Assembly (NCBI RefSeq): GCF_014636095.1
Contig: NZ_BMDV01000006.1
Coordinates: 174,765 to 238,764 of the forward strand
Direction of reading: 5' to 3'
Length of the DNA stretch: 64,000 nucleotides
Origin: Acinetobacter modestus
Lineage (GTDB): Bacteria > Pseudomonadota > Gammaproteobacteria > Pseudomonadales > Moraxellaceae
How positions within the stretch are numbered: the stretch's first letter is position 1; every line of letters begins with the position of its first letter. Of the stretch, positions 27,548 to 36,644 are shown piece by piece. Position numbers and translations under genes: made by a program. The notes under the pieces were generated by a model that was not told the DNA's origin, ran no database searches, and saw only the letters and a list, made by a program, of their open reading frames with translations.

Positions 27548-28183
27548 CTAATTTATCGTATCTTTCTTCGTGCTTTTCTGTTTTAGATATTCAACATGTT
27601 GGCGATCTGTTTTCCATGAAGATTCCAATATTTCTTTTTCTATTCTGAAATGAATTCTTTTTTGCTTGATTGAACTAATTACTTCTTCATTGAAGCTCTT
27701 TACATAATTTATCCATGCCTTTCCACGAAATACATTTTCAGGCATTTCTGTTTTGAATTCACTTCTAGGGGTAAAAACAATAACTGAATGCAAATCTTTT
27801 GGCTCAACTATATCACTTAAAATCATCTCCAAAACTTTCATATGCTTGTAGTTTTGATGTAATGGGTTTTGAAATTTATAACTTTTTTTATAAATCTTTT
27901 GCGTCCATTGTCTCTGACGAGCACTACCAAAAATCCACCCCGTATAGTTTTTCGTTTCTATAATAAAAATACCGTAAGGGCTTATTAAAATGTGATCAAT
28001 TTGTGTTGTTCCTTGCTCTTGATCTGGAATCGTACAGTTATTTAACAGAATATACTCATCTCCTAATGCTTTATCGACATGTACGGCAACCATGAGTTCA
28101 CCCATCTTTCCTTTAAAATGGGGCGATTTCAAATAAGTAAGAACAGCTAAAATAATAATGATAAAAATAAAATAGAAAAGCAT
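27548..28183 (-). CDS. NERD-domain membrane protein
   Basis: A 211-aa protein with one N-terminal transmembrane helix (MLFYFIFIIIILAVLTYL) followed by a NERD domain (nuclease-related domain) at about residues 24-135. Diagnostic pattern: KGKMGELMVAVHV, then TTQIDHILISPYGIFIIETKNYTG, matching the D...E-x-K core of the PD-(D/E)XK-like fold. The C-terminal part is basic and unassigned. It is probably a membrane-tethered cytoplasmic domain. It sits alone between the GMC gene and the tRNA operon. Function of stand-alone NERD proteins is not established. Confidence 0.85.
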   Translation of the reverse strand: MLFYFIFIIIILAVLTYLKSPHFKGKMGELMVAVHVDKALGDEYILLNNCTIPDQEQGTTQIDHILISPYGIFIIETKNYTGWIFGSARQRQWTQKIYKKSYKFQNPLHQNYKHMKVLEMILSDIVEPKDLHSVIVFTPRSEFKTEMPENVFRGKAWINYVKSFNEEVISSIKQKRIHFRIEKEILESSWKTDRQHVEYLKQKSTKKDTIN

Positions 28184-28278
28184 CTCTTCCCAATCACTTA
28201 TAGTTTTTAAAGTTTAAAATAATGAATCTAATACGTTATAAATATTATATTAATAACATAATCAATTAATCCAGACGT

Positions 28279-28307
28279 AAAAAAACCGCTAACTTAGCGG
28301 TATTTTA
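28279..28307 (-). terminator. Terminator of the tRNA operon
   Basis: ACCGCTAA / TTAGCGGT hairpin; on the minus strand it is followed by a run of seven T. It lies 19 bp after the last tRNA. Confidence 0.85.
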
Positions 28308-28325
28308 TCTCATCTTTTAATATGA

Positions 28326-28402
28326 TGGTCGGAGCAGTAGGATTCGAACCTACGACCCCCTGGTCCCAAACCAGGTGCACTACCAGGCTGTGCTATGCTC
28401 CG
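28326..28402 (-). tRNA. tRNA-Pro (TGG)
   Basis: 77 nt with encoded CCA. Acceptor CGGAGCA / TGCTCCG, T-loop GGTTCGAATCC, anticodon loop TTTGGGA giving anticodon TGG (reads CCA). Identical to the copy at 28664-28740. Confidence 0.96.
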
Positions 28403-28406
28403 AAAT

Positions 28407-28483
28407 TGGGGTGAATGACGGGATTCGAACCCGCGACAACTGGAATCACAATCCAGGGCTCTACCAACTGAGCTACATCCACC
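28407..28483 (-). tRNA. tRNA-His (GTG)
   Basis: Acceptor GTGGATG / CATTCAC, anticodon loop TTGTGAT with anticodon GTG, T-loop GGTTCGAATCC, encoded CCA. The extra G(-1) typical of tRNA-His is encoded at 28483 opposite discriminator C. Confidence 0.96.
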
Positions 28484-28518
28484 ATCAAAACTTTGATTCT
28501 ATATACCAAGCTGCCAAA

Positions 28519-28595
28519 TGGCGCGCCTGACAGGATTCGAACCTGTGACCATCCGCTTAGAAGGCGGATGCTCTATCCAACTGAGCTACAGGCGC
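28519..28595 (-). tRNA. tRNA-Arg (TCT)
   Basis: 77 nt with encoded CCA. Acceptor GCGCCTG / CAGGCGC, anticodon loop CTTCTAA with anticodon TCT (reads AGA), T-loop GGTTCGAATCC. Confidence 0.96.
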
Positions 28596-28663
28596 ATAAC
28601 GATGATAATACTATCACGATACTTCGCCGATATTTAAAACTATGTTTTTCAACATATTTTAAA

Positions 28664-28740
28664 TGGTCGGAGCAGTAGGATTCGAACCTACGACCCCCTG
28701 GTCCCAAACCAGGTGCACTACCAGGCTGTGCTATGCTCCG
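28664..28740 (-). tRNA. tRNA-Pro (TGG), second copy
   Basis: Base-for-base the same 77-nt tRNA-Pro(TGG) as at 28326-28402; it is the first gene of the operon. Confidence 0.96.
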
Positions 28741-28788
28741 ATTTCTTTTCAGCTTTTACTGTATCGCACATCGTGCGGTACGGTGTGC

Positions 28789-28817
28789 ATTCTAGGCGCG
28801 ACGCCTTAGAACGTCAA
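28789..28817 (-). promoter_or_regulatory. Sigma-70 promoter of the tRNA operon
   Basis: On the minus strand, TTGACG (28817-28812), a 17-bp spacer, then TAGAAT (28794-28789), about 50 bp before the first tRNA. Near-consensus, as expected for a stable-RNA promoter. Confidence 0.85.
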
Positions 28818-28883
28818 CACCTATTTTCCAAAAAACTAATAAATCCTTATCAAATGTATATTTAACAAGCATTTTCAGACATT

Positions 28884-29948
28884 TTAGCGTTTCAAAGAAG
28901 CACTAAAGTTCAACATTCGATCTAAGGGTAATTTCGCACGTTCAGCTAGGGCTGGATCAACGTGTATTTCTTGATCAGCATGTTGTAATACATGCAAAAT
29001 GCCATCCAGTTCATTCATTGCCATCCACGGGCAATGTGCGCATGAACGACAAGTCGCCCCCTCACCTGCAGTGGGTGCTTCAAATAATTCTTTATCTGGT
29101 GCAGCTTGCTGCATTTTGTAGAAAATACCGCGATCTGTTGCCACGATCATTTGTTTATGCGGCAAGGTCTGTGCTGCTTTAATCAGTTGCGAGGTACTTC
29201 CCACCGCATCTGCAATATCCACCACTGATTCAGGTGACTCGGGGTGAACCAATACCGCAGCATCTGGATAGAGTGCTTTCATTTGCGCAATACCACGCGC
29301 ACGGAACTCTTCATGCACGATACATGCACCATCCCACAACAACATTTCAGCGCCAGTTTTCTTTTGAATATAGCGGCCTAAATGCTGATCTGGTGCCCAA
29401 ATAATTTTTTCACCCAAACTATCTAAATGCTCAATAATCTCAACCGCACAACTTGATGTCACCACCCAATCGGCACGCGCTTTCACAGCCGCTGAGGTAT
29501 TGGCATACACCACCACAGTATGATCAGGATGCTGATCGCAGAATGCTGTGAACTCATCCACAGGGCAACCCAAATCGAGTGAACAGGTTGCTTCTAAAGT
29601 TGGCATCAACACGGTTTTTTCAGGTGATAAGATTTTAGAGGTTTCACCCATAAACTTCACCCCAGCAACCACCAAAGTCGTCGCAGGATGATCACGACCA
29701 AAACGCGCCATTTCCAATGAATCAGAAACACAGCCACCTGTCAGTTCGGCAAGCTCCTGCACTTCAGGATCACAGTAATAGTGAGCCACAAGCACTGCAT
29801 TGCGCTTTTTCAACTCGGCTGCAATTTGGGCAAACTTTTCTTGTTTCACTTCTGGGCTAAGGCTATTGTCCTTTGGCTCGCCCAAACGATCTAAATGCGC
29901 CTGCACAATATTTTTGGCTTCGTTCGCAATTAAATTCGCATCATTCAT
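28884..29948 (-). CDS. nadA: Quinolinate synthase
   Basis: A 354-aa 4Fe-4S enzyme that condenses iminoaspartate with dihydroxyacetone phosphate to quinolinate in de novo NAD synthesis. Cluster-region cysteines are seen in [24 protein letters not shown] and the C-terminal [15 protein letters not shown]. Substrate motif [17 protein letters not shown] is present near residue 55. The ATG has a GAGAAGACG RBS. It is separated from argJ by 144 bp that contain the argJ terminator, so it likely has its own promoter. Together with the nadV genes the window carries both synthesis and salvage of NAD. Confidence 0.97.
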   Translation of the reverse strand: MNDANLIANEAKNIVQAHLDRLGEPKDNSLSPEVKQEKFAQIAAELKKRNAVLVAHYYCDPEVQELAELTGGCVSDSLEMARFGRDHPATTLVVAGVKFMGETSKILSPEKTVLMPTLEATCSLDLGCPVDEFTAFCDQHPDHTVVVYANTSAAVKARADWVVTSSCAVEIIEHLDSLGEKIIWAPDQHLGRYIQKKTGAEMLLWDGACIVHEEFRARGIAQMKALYPDAAVLVHPESPESVVDIADAVGSTSQLIKAAQTLPHKQMIVATDRGIFYKMQQAAPDKELFEAPTAGEGATCRSCAHCPWMAMNELDGILHVLQHADQEIHVDPALAERAKLPLDRMLNFSASLKR

Positions 29949-30052
29949 AAAACGTCTTCTCTATCCTGCGTGCTTGCATTACTGCAAACTTTTAACGTGG
30001 GTAATGGCGTGATCATTTGGGAAAAAATCACCTCATCCACAAACTAGCTTAT

Positions 30053-30082
30053 AAAAAAAGCCCCACTGTGGAGGCTTTATTA
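30053..30082 (-). terminator. Terminator of argJ
   Basis: On the minus strand AAAGCCTCCAC / GTGGGGCTTT (one bulged base) followed by a T-run, about 10 bp past the argJ stop. Confidence 0.88.
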
Positions 30083-30092
30083 TAACGCAAAT

Positions 30093-31313
30093 TTATGAGC
30101 GATAATCGGCATTAATTTTGACATAGTCGTAAGAAAAGTCACAGGTATAAACCGTGTCTTTTGCTGTACCACGACCGAGGTCAATACGAATGCTAATTTC
30201 CTTTTCAGCCATGACAGCTGCACCTGCTTCTTCAGTATAATCTGGGTTTGCACCACCATCTAAGCAAATCTGTACATCACCAAGCCAAACTTGAACTTTG
30301 CTGCTATCTAGGTTGGGCACACCTGCCTTACCAATCGCCATCACAATTCGCCCCCAGTTTGGATCTGAAGCGAATAAAGCAGTTTTAATTAACGGCGACT
30401 CGGCAACGCTATAGGCAACATCACAACATTCTTGAGTATTTTCTCCACCATCAACCTGTACAGTAATGAACTTGGTCGCACCTTCACCATCACGCACAAT
30501 CAATTGCGCTAAACGGTTCATAATACGCGCCAGCACATCAAGAACCTGTTGATAACGTGCATCATCTTGGCTCTGAATCTCAACACCACCTGCTAATCCA
30601 GTTGCGACAAAGATACAAGAATCATTGGTTGAGGTATCACCATCAATGGTAATACGGTTAAAAGAATGCTCAACCGTGGTTTGCAATAACCGCTGTACCA
30701 ATTCAGCACTAATCGGGGCATCAGTTGCAACGAAGCTGAGCATGGTCGCCATATTTGGACGAATCATGCCTGCACCTTTACTAATCCCCGTCATCGTATA
30801 GATTACGCCGTCAAGCTCAAACTGCTCAGATGCACCTTTTGGTGTGGTATCTGTGGTCATAATGCCTGATGCAGCATCCGCCCAACGATCGGCATTTAAA
30901 TCATTGAGTGCAGGTTGAATACCTTGCACTAAACGTTCAATTGGCAATTGCTCACCAATTACACCCGTTGAAAACGGTAAAATCTGATTGGCATCAACAC
31001 CAGTTAACTCAGCCAACTTGGCACAAGTGGCTTCTGCATTTTTATAACCGACTGTGCCTGTTGCAGCATTGGCATTACCCGTGTTGATAATCAAGTAACG
31101 TGGTTTATTTTCTGCTAAATGCTTTTTACTCAATTGAACAGGCGCAGCAGCAAAAGCGCTTTGGGTAAACACCCCTGCAACATTTGAGCCTTCAGCAAAT
31201 TCAAAAATGACTAGATCTCGTCGATTTGGATAACGTACATACGCTTCAGTTGAGCCAATTTTTACACCCTGCACCACATGCATAAGTGGCATTGTTACGT
31301 CACCAACAGCCAT
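30093..31313 (-). CDS. argJ: Bifunctional ornithine acetyltransferase / N-acetylglutamate synthase
   Basis: A 406-aa enzyme of arginine synthesis that recycles the acetyl group from N-acetylornithine to glutamate. It matures by self-cleavage before the Thr of the motif [12 protein letters not shown] (about residue 190), which is intact. Other family segments: [19 protein letters not shown] and [17 protein letters not shown] 31313 ([14 protein letters not shown]) has a GGAAG RBS at proper spacing; the frame opens six residues earlier at 31331 without one. Whether it makes acetylglutamate from acetyl-CoA as well cannot be read from sequence. Confidence 0.96.
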   Translation of the reverse strand: MAVGDVTMPLMHVVQGVKIGSTEAYVRYPNRRDLVIFEFAEGSNVAGVFTQSAFAAAPVQLSKKHLAENKPRYLIINTGNANAATGTVGYKNAEATCAKLAELTGVDANQILPFSTGVIGEQLPIERLVQGIQPALNDLNADRWADAASGIMTTDTTPKGASEQFELDGVIYTMTGISKGAGMIRPNMATMLSFVATDAPISAELVQRLLQTTVEHSFNRITIDGDTSTNDSCIFVATGLAGGVEIQSQDDARYQQVLDVLARIMNRLAQLIVRDGEGATKFITVQVDGGENTQECCDVAYSVAESPLIKTALFASDPNWGRIVMAIGKAGVPNLDSSKVQVWLGDVQICLDGGANPDYTEEAGAAVMAEKEISIRIDLGRGTAKDTVYTCDFSYDYVKINADYRS

Positions 31314-31447
31314 TTTTAAACTTCCATTCAACTTGTTATGAAAGGCTTAAGCTTATTCCAAAAGGCAATTAAAATCGAGTATTAACGACATGGATAATTT
31401 ATAAAATAAAGTTAGTTTTTTTAGAATTATACTCAAGACTGACTATC

Positions 31448-31546
31448 TTGATAGGCGGCATGGATGCCGCCAGTTTGGCTGTGGTATCAAGGATGTACCA
31501 TCAGCCAAACAAAAGATTTTTGTTACTTTTCATCTTTGAAAAGTAA
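31448..31546. repeat. Hairpin-rich intergenic repeat, copy B
   Basis: Same family as copy A at 24822: TTGATAGgCGGCATGGATGC (31448-31471) and AGGATGTACCATCAGC (31490-31505). Internal pairings: GGCGGCATccATGCCGCC-type stem at the left end, TTTGGCTG-TGGTA with TACCA-t-CAGCCAAA (31474-31509), and TTACTTTTC / GAAAAGTAA (31523-31546). Non-coding, between argJ and ogt. Confidence 0.75.
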
Positions 31547-31620
31547 AAGAATGCCTACGCAAAATACATCTAATCCCTTACTTATTTATGAGGCTATGCA
31601 GAGTTTGAAATTAAAATTAT

Positions 31621-32106
31621 TTAAGCTTTGCTTTGCTCTAAACTGAGTAAAATCTGCTTCTTATCCAAACCACCAGCAAAACCAACCAAAGCTCCACTCG
31701 AACCAATCACCCGATGACACGGCGCAATAATCGAAATCGGATTCTTACCATTGGCTGCCCCAACTGCACGCACGGCTTTTTCATTGCCCAACTGAACGGC
31801 GATCTCTTTATAACTCCGTGTTTCGCCATATGGAATAGTTAATAAAGTCTGCCAAACCTGTTGTTGAAAATCTGTCCCTTTAAAATCTAAAGGTAAATCA
31901 AATTGCTGACGTTGCCCTGCAAAATATTGTTCTAATTGTTTTTTTACTCGAAGTAACATCGGATGTTGATGATCTTCTATCAGTTCAGCGAGTCGAACTC
32001 GTTTATGATCTTCATTGTCCCACATCACGGCGACCAATGCATGATCATGAGCAACCAGTTTTAATGCACCCACAGGAGAATCCATGTACATATACACCAG
32101 TTGCAT
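31621..32106 (-). CDS. ogt: Methylated-DNA--protein-cysteine methyltransferase
   Basis: A 161-aa suicide repair protein that takes the alkyl group from O6-alkylguanine. Active-site motif APCHRVIGSSG contains the acceptor Cys, and the DNA-binding helix region TDFQQQVWQTLLTIPYGETRSYKEIA is complete. It is the short, single-domain form (Ogt type) and lacks the Ada regulatory domain. The gene lies 18 bp after sugE on the same strand, so it may be read from the riboswitch-controlled transcript. Confidence 0.93.
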   Translation of the reverse strand: MQLVYMYMDSPVGALKLVAHDHALVAVMWDNEDHKRVRLAELIEDHQHPMLLRVKKQLEQYFAGQRQQFDLPLDFKGTDFQQQVWQTLLTIPYGETRSYKEIAVQLGNEKAVRAVGAANGKNPISIIAPCHRVIGSSGALVGFAGGLDKKQILLSLEQSKA

Positions 32107-32124
32107 TACTCTCTCCTTAAACCA

Positions 32125-32442
32125 TTAATTTGACGATAATTTCATCAACATTAAGCCAGATACAATTAATATTGCAGCAATCATTCGCATCGCAGTCATT
32201 GGTTCATTTAAAACCATGATGCCAACAATAAATGATCCTATCGCACCAATTCCCGTCCAAACCGTATAAGCTGTACCCAAAGGCAATGATCGCATTGCAA
32301 TTGATAATAATACGACACTTAAAATCATAAAAATGATGGTCACGATACTTGGCGTTAGTTTGGTGAAACCCTCAGACATCTTCATTGAATATGCCCAAAT
32401 AATTTCAAAAATACCCGCCAAAATTAAAATTGCCCATGCCAT
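32125..32442 (-). CDS. sugE: SMR-family guanidinium exporter (SugE/Gdx)
   Basis: A 105-aa four-helix membrane protein of the small multidrug resistance family. The conserved Glu in helix 1 (GIFEIIWAYSMK) and the Gdx-type helix 3 pattern LPLGTAYTVWTGIGAIGSF place it in the SugE/Gdx branch, which exports guanidinium with protons, rather than EmrE/QacE. This is strongly supported by the mini-ykkC (guanidine-II) riboswitch directly upstream at 32467-32510. It probably works as a dimer. ogt follows closely. Confidence 0.95.
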   Translation of the reverse strand: MAWAILILAGIFEIIWAYSMKMSEGFTKLTPSIVTIIFMILSVVLLSIAMRSLPLGTAYTVWTGIGAIGSFIVGIMVLNEPMTAMRMIAAILIVSGLMLMKLSSN

Positions 32443-32466
32443 TTTTTACACTCAACCTTAACAAGA

Positions 32467-32510
32467 GTTGGGTCGTCCCAACGTGATGCTTTTGAAGTGA
32501 GGTCGTCCTC
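32467..32510 (-). promoter_or_regulatory. Guanidine-II (mini-ykkC) riboswitch in the sugE leader
   Basis: On the minus strand two small hairpins share the loop ACGA: GAGG-ACGA-CCTC (32510-32499) and GTTGGG-ACGA-CCCAAC (32482-32467), about 16 bases apart and 25 bases before the sugE start. Paired stem-loops with ACGR loops are the defining feature of mini-ykkC RNAs, which bind guanidine. Placed so close to the start codon, it probably controls ribosome access. Confidence 0.93.
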
Positions 32511-32615
32511 TTAGGAAAAGCAGTGTACTGTAAAATTTCGAGATTATGTGAAAGGTTATGTATGGATTCCAGTGCAGTATTTTAAAAATTAAATCGCTTT
32601 ATCTAAGGTTAAGAT

Positions 32616-33161
32616 TTACTGCCATGAAATCTGATCGACCTGCATTAGCTCACATGCCCCGTTTCCTGTATCTTCACGGGATAAAGAACTTTTCCAATGC
32701 CAGCCATCTTTTGTCTGTATTTCGATTAAAGAACCCTTTAAATAGACTAAATCATCTTTTTTAATTTTTTTCATTTGAGATGCGACATAAGCATTGGCAG
32801 GAACTAGATGCATATTGGCACTATGCGTTGCGATTTCTCTCAAAGAAATAGGCGGTTGATGATCTATACGCCAGTGATACCAACGATTACTTTGTGATAC
32901 ATCAATTTGTTTATAGATCTGTGGATTTGCCATATCTCCCCAACCAACAGCAATATCCATTGGTGAAAATTCAGCTTCACGCCCTAAATTGTAGTCTTCT
33001 CTAGAAAGCACACGAAATGCACCTTCATAACTCTCCAATGCATTAATCTGTACGCCTTGTTGGGTGGTCATTTGACTAATATTTGGCGCTGGTTTTAATA
33101 CCTGTGTCCAAACCAACCATGCGATAGCCAATCCTAGTACACCATACATCCATCTTGGCAT
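32616..33161 (-). CDS. Hypothetical membrane-anchored protein
   Basis: A 181-aa protein starting MPRWMYGVLGLAIAWLVWTQ, with one N-terminal helix (about residues 5-22) and a soluble remainder. The remainder contains EYNLGREAEFSPMDIAVGWGDM-type sequence (FSPMDIAVGWGDM) and KKDDLVYLKGSLIEIQTKDGW, which looks like a small beta-rich domain. I do not recognise a named family with confidence. It starts 2 bp after the stop of the upstream gene (33164-33667), so the two form a coupled pair. sugE lies downstream but has its own leader. Confidence 0.75.
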   Translation of the reverse strand: MPRWMYGVLGLAIAWLVWTQVLKPAPNISQMTTQQGVQINALESYEGAFRVLSREDYNLGREAEFSPMDIAVGWGDMANPQIYKQIDVSQSNRWYHWRIDHQPPISLREIATHSANMHLVPANAYVASQMKKIKKDDLVYLKGSLIEIQTKDGWHWKSSLSREDTGNGACELMQVDQISWQ

Positions 33162-33163
33162 GC

Positions 33164-33667
33164 TTAATTATCCTTCTTTCTCTGTAAGCATTTTATCCAT
33201 TGCTTTAAATGATTTAAGCATGAAATTAAAAAATGACCTAAAACACTTAAATAATTATCCTGTGACTCAACTTTATGCTCCTGTAAAGTTGCAGTATCTG
33301 TATTCAAAGTATTCATTTCTAAAGGTTCATAATGTGACAAGGTTTGTTGTAACTCAGCTCCCAAGCTCAAGCGAATTAGAGCAATTGTCACCTCATCAAT
33401 TCCACAATGATGATATAAAGTTAGATGACGTGTATCTAAATCAATACTATGTTCAACTAAAATTTCTGCAAATGGCAATAATGCTTTTCGAATACGTTGT
33501 ACTTCCACCAAACTACTCATGTGTGGAATATAATAAAAACTGACTTTCATACTGCCATCACATGGAACAGCGTCAAATTGAGTTATCAAATTTTGTGTTT
33601 TTTCTCTCCGACTTAGAGATTCATTTGCTTTATCAGTTATTAAATTGTCTTGTTGTTCTAAAGCCAT
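33164..33667 (-). CDS. Hypothetical protein, coupled to the gene at 32616
   Basis: A 167-aa protein, mainly soluble. Features seen: a polar N-terminus (about 1-35), a middle domain with FYYIPHMSSLVEVQRIRKAL, and a hydrophobic stretch near the C-terminus (LSVLGHFLISCLNHLKQWI) followed by a basic end (KCLQRKKDN), which may be an amphipathic or membrane-touching helix. No family recognised and no function assigned. Its stop is 2 bp before the next start codon, which suggests translational coupling. Confidence 0.7.
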   Translation of the reverse strand: MALEQQDNLITDKANESLSRREKTQNLITQFDAVPCDGSMKVSFYYIPHMSSLVEVQRIRKALLPFAEILVEHSIDLDTRHLTLYHHCGIDEVTIALIRLSLGAELQQTLSHYEPLEMNTLNTDTATLQEHKVESQDNYLSVLGHFLISCLNHLKQWIKCLQRKKDN

Positions 33668-33687
33668 TTATGCACCATGAATGACTC

Positions 33688-33721
33688 AAAAAAGATACTG
33701 CTAGTATAAACCAACAGTATC
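33688..33721 (-). terminator. Terminator of the copper operon
   Basis: On the minus strand GATACTG ... CAGTATC (14-base loop) followed by TTTTTTGAG, about 30 bp after the copB stop. Confidence 0.8.
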
Positions 33722-33749
33722 TCAGGATAGTGACCTTTTAGACAAAGGA

Positions 33750-34649
33750 TCAGAACTTTAACGTAAGTCCCAAACCATATAGCCAACCTTTTTTACTGTC
33801 TGTAGCCGATTGAAATTCGGTTTGTTTCAAACCTTTGTTGTATGCATAAGCAACATCAATAAATGGCATTATTTTTTTACTGATTTCATAACGCGTTTGC
33901 AGGCCTATCCGAAGTTTAGATAATCCAGATTTACTTGCATAACTTGACTCATCATTGAATATTACATCTGCATTTAAATAAGGTTGAGCAATCAACTTTT
34001 GCGTAAATAATACATCCCGTGTTGTTTCTAAACTCAATTGCCAACGTTGGTTTTGGCCTGCATAAATATAAGCTTCGGTTTCAAAGAAATACGGTGCTAG
34101 ACCATGTAAACCTAATACCGCGTCCCATTGATTTTGAGCATACTTTTGTTCAGGCTGATATTGATAACGAACACCGGTTTGTACATCCCAAAAGTCAGCA
34201 ACATTGCGGCTGTATAACAGCTTTGTTTCGGTTTGAGTTTTTTCCGATTCTGCTTTTTCAACGTGTGCTTGAATGAATATTTTATTTTTATCACTTCCCA
34301 CCCATGTTTTTAGCTCAGTACTGGCACTACCTCGACCATCGTCATCAACGATCCATGCATTTTTAATCGCGGTGGCTTGATAAATTTGTCCACCATGTTC
34401 ACGATGATGATCATGTATATCATGTTGAATATCAGATGGTACTTGCTTTAATTCAGGTTGATGTTCCGAATGATCAATAGGAGATGATGTCTCCATCAAT
34501 ATATCCTGTTGTACCGACCGATCCATTTGCATCATTTGATCATGCCCCTCATGTGCAGATGCAAATACACTCAAAGAAGAAATCATGCCACCAATTGCCA
34601 ATAATTGCGTATAGCATTTCATCGTAGAAGCTTGCTTAGTGATGTGCAT
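33750..34649 (-). CDS. copB: Outer-membrane copper resistance protein CopB
   Basis: A 299-aa exported protein: signal peptide ending in SVFASA, then a His/Met-rich segment (EGHDQMMQMDRS, about residues 33-90) and a beta-barrel domain starting AWIVDDDGRGSASTELKTW and ending in Phe (YGLGLTLKF). This is the CopB/PcoB layout; it acts with the periplasmic oxidase CopA in copper tolerance. ATG 34649 has an excellent AAGGAG RBS and lies inside the last codons of copA (14-bp overlap), so translation is coupled. A start at Met10 (34622) would give a tidier signal peptide but lacks an RBS. Confidence 0.92.
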   Translation of the reverse strand: MHITKQASTMKCYTQLLAIGGMISSLSVFASAHEGHDQMMQMDRSVQQDILMETSSPIDHSEHQPELKQVPSDIQHDIHDHHREHGGQIYQATAIKNAWIVDDDGRGSASTELKTWVGSDKNKIFIQAHVEKAESEKTQTETKLLYSRNVADFWDVQTGVRYQYQPEQKYAQNQWDAVLGLHGLAPYFFETEAYIYAGQNQRWQLSLETTRDVLFTQKLIAQPYLNADVIFNDESSYASKSGLSKLRIGLQTRYEISKKIMPFIDVAYAYNKGLKQTEFQSATDSKKGWLYGLGLTLKF

Positions 34650-36576
34650 GACTCGCTCCTTGAGATGATTGAACAGATGTTTGTTTTAGTGCTTTTGAAT
34701 CATCAACATTTGCGACAATCAATTTACTCATCATGCCCGCACTCATGTGGTACAACAGATGACAATGAATCGCCCATTCGCCTAGCTCATCAGCAGTAAG
34801 TAGAGCTGTAACAGTTTTGCCCGGCGGCACGATCACCGTATGTTTATTTGGCATATCCTGTGGTGCCTGACCATTCTCCAATTGCATGAACATGCCATGT
34901 AAATGCATTGGATGCGCCATCATACTTTCATTCACAAATTTGAGACGGATACGCTCGCCATAACGCACGGTTAAAGGTTTGAAGTCAGGATCACTAAATT
35001 TCTTACCATCAATCGTCCAAATATAACGCTCCATGGTTCCACCCAAACGAATCATCACTTCACGCTCTGCTGAGCGACTATAACGCTCAGGTTGTGGCTG
35101 TAAGGATTGCAAATCGGCATAAGTTAAGGCTTTCTGACCGATTGGTGTTGCTGCATTCGCCCACCCCTGAACGGTATCTGAAGTTGTTTTTTCAGACGAT
35201 ACCACCATCTGGTGTTGGTTATGATCTGACAGCGTTGCTGAAGCTGACATATCCATCTGACCATGTGTAATATGGTCCATACCTGGCATGTTCATCTGTC
35301 CATTCGAACTATGATCCATTTTCGACATGTCAATTTTTTCATGTGAGCTATGATCCATCGCTGTTTTTTGCATTGGTGCAACTTGTGCTTTAGCTTGAGG
35401 CATCTGATGCTGACTATGATTCATATTGGCCATATTCATTGGCTGATCTGAAACATGATCCATGTCGCTCATATCCATCTGACCATGCGAACCATGATCC
35501 ATACCCATATCCTCCATCGTCAAAAATACACGTGGGCGCGCCTTAGGAATCTGAACCTTTTGCGTATTCGGTGTCATGCTATTGTGCAATGAAGCAATCG
35601 CAAAACCAGAACGGTCGATTGATTCAGCTTCAATTTGATAATGTGCCTGCTTAGGTTCCACTAACACATCATAAGTTTCTGCTGTGCCAATACGAAACTC
35701 ATCCACAGGAACGGGTTTCACTGGCTGACCATCGGCACTAACCACCGTCATTTTTAAGTTTGGAATACGTACATCAAAAAAAGACATCGCTGAAGCATTA
35801 ATAAATCGCAAACGAATCTTTTCATCGGTGTTAAAAATAGCAGTCCAATTTTGTTGTGGTGTTTGTCCATTCACCAAGAAGGTATAACCAGTGACATCAG
35901 ATAAATCAGTTTTAAGCATCCTCATCTGATTCCACATCGAACGATCTTTCCAAGTTGCTTTTAAACCGTCTTGTTTCACCTGCTTCCATACATCACCCAC
36001 TGTTTCACGTTGGTTTTGATAATACTCAGCCGACTTCTTCAAATTCGCCATGATCTTGTCACTTTCCGTTTCATGGAAATCAGACAACATCACCACATAG
36101 TCTCGCTCAGCTTTCTCATGTGTCGCGACAGGTTGTTTGCCTTTCGGATAAATTACCAAAGGGCCATATAGGCCATCTTGTTCCTGTCCTTTACTATGCG
36201 CGTGATACCAATAAGTTCCGTTTTGACGAACTTTAAAACGATACTCAAAACTGCCATTCGGCTTAATACTTTTAAAGCCATTAAAACCAGGCACACCATC
36301 CATCAATCCTGGCAAAAGTAATCCATGCCAATGTAATGACGTATCTTGATCTTTGAGTTGATTATGCACATGAATGACCGCTTCATCACCTTCTTCAAAC
36401 TCTAATAACGGCGCAATAAATTTGCCATTTACCGTAATACGTTTGACAGATTTCCCAGTGACATTGACCATTCCTTGATTAATGTTCAGATGATATTCTT
36501 TTATTGCAGCCAAACTATAAGGCGCAAAAATTAGACTTAAGCCAGCAATGACACCAGCATATATTTTTGAGGACAT
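34636..36576 (-). CDS. copA: Copper resistance multicopper oxidase CopA
   Basis: A 646-aa periplasmic oxidase, probably converting Cu(I) to less toxic Cu(II). All copper-ligand motifs are present: LHWHGLLLPG, WYHAHSKGQ, HPMHLHGMF and IHCHLLYHMSAGMM. Between cupredoxin domains 2 and 3 (about residues 355-465) lies a long Met/His-rich insert with repeated units of the type MDHSSHG-MDMS, likely copper-binding. The N-terminus (MSSKIYAGVIAGLSLIFAPY) looks like a Sec signal and lacks the twin-arginine motif common in CopA. Second gene of a three-gene copper operon. Confidence 0.95.
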   Translation of the reverse strand: MSSKIYAGVIAGLSLIFAPYSLAAIKEYHLNINQGMVNVTGKSVKRITVNGKFIAPLLEFEEGDEAVIHVHNQLKDQDTSLHWHGLLLPGLMDGVPGFNGFKSIKPNGSFEYRFKVRQNGTYWYHAHSKGQEQDGLYGPLVIYPKGKQPVATHEKAERDYVVMLSDFHETESDKIMANLKKSAEYYQNQRETVGDVWKQVKQDGLKATWKDRSMWNQMRMLKTDLSDVTGYTFLVNGQTPQQNWTAIFNTDEKIRLRFINASAMSFFDVRIPNLKMTVVSADGQPVKPVPVDEFRIGTAETYDVLVEPKQAHYQIEAESIDRSGFAIASLHNSMTPNTQKVQIPKARPRVFLTMEDMGMDHGSHGQMDMSDMDHVSDQPMNMANMNHSQHQMPQAKAQVAPMQKTAMDHSSHEKIDMSKMDHSSNGQMNMPGMDHITHGQMDMSASATLSDHNQHQMVVSSEKTTSDTVQGWANAATPIGQKALTYADLQSLQPQPERYSRSAEREVMIRLGGTMERYIWTIDGKKFSDPDFKPLTVRYGERIRLKFVNESMMAHPMHLHGMFMQLENGQAPQDMPNKHTVIVPPGKTVTALLTADELGEWAIHCHLLYHMSAGMMSKLIVANVDDSKALKQTSVQSSQGASHAHH

Positions 36577-36644
36577 AATATTTTCCTAATCTGTGAACTA
36601 TTTTTAAATCGCTCGTTGAAGCGAAAAAGAGCTTCTAAGACAGA

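Noticed and set aside
27548..28183. NERD-domain protein as part of a defence island at the tRNA locus
   Set aside because: No integrase, restriction or toxin genes are adjacent, and there is no attachment-site duplication.
28493..28678. 61-aa frame across the tRNA cluster
   Set aside because: It is antisense to tRNA genes.
31464..31646. 60-aa plus-strand frame between argJ and ogt
   Set aside because: It lies in the intergenic repeat copy B and runs into antisense ogt.
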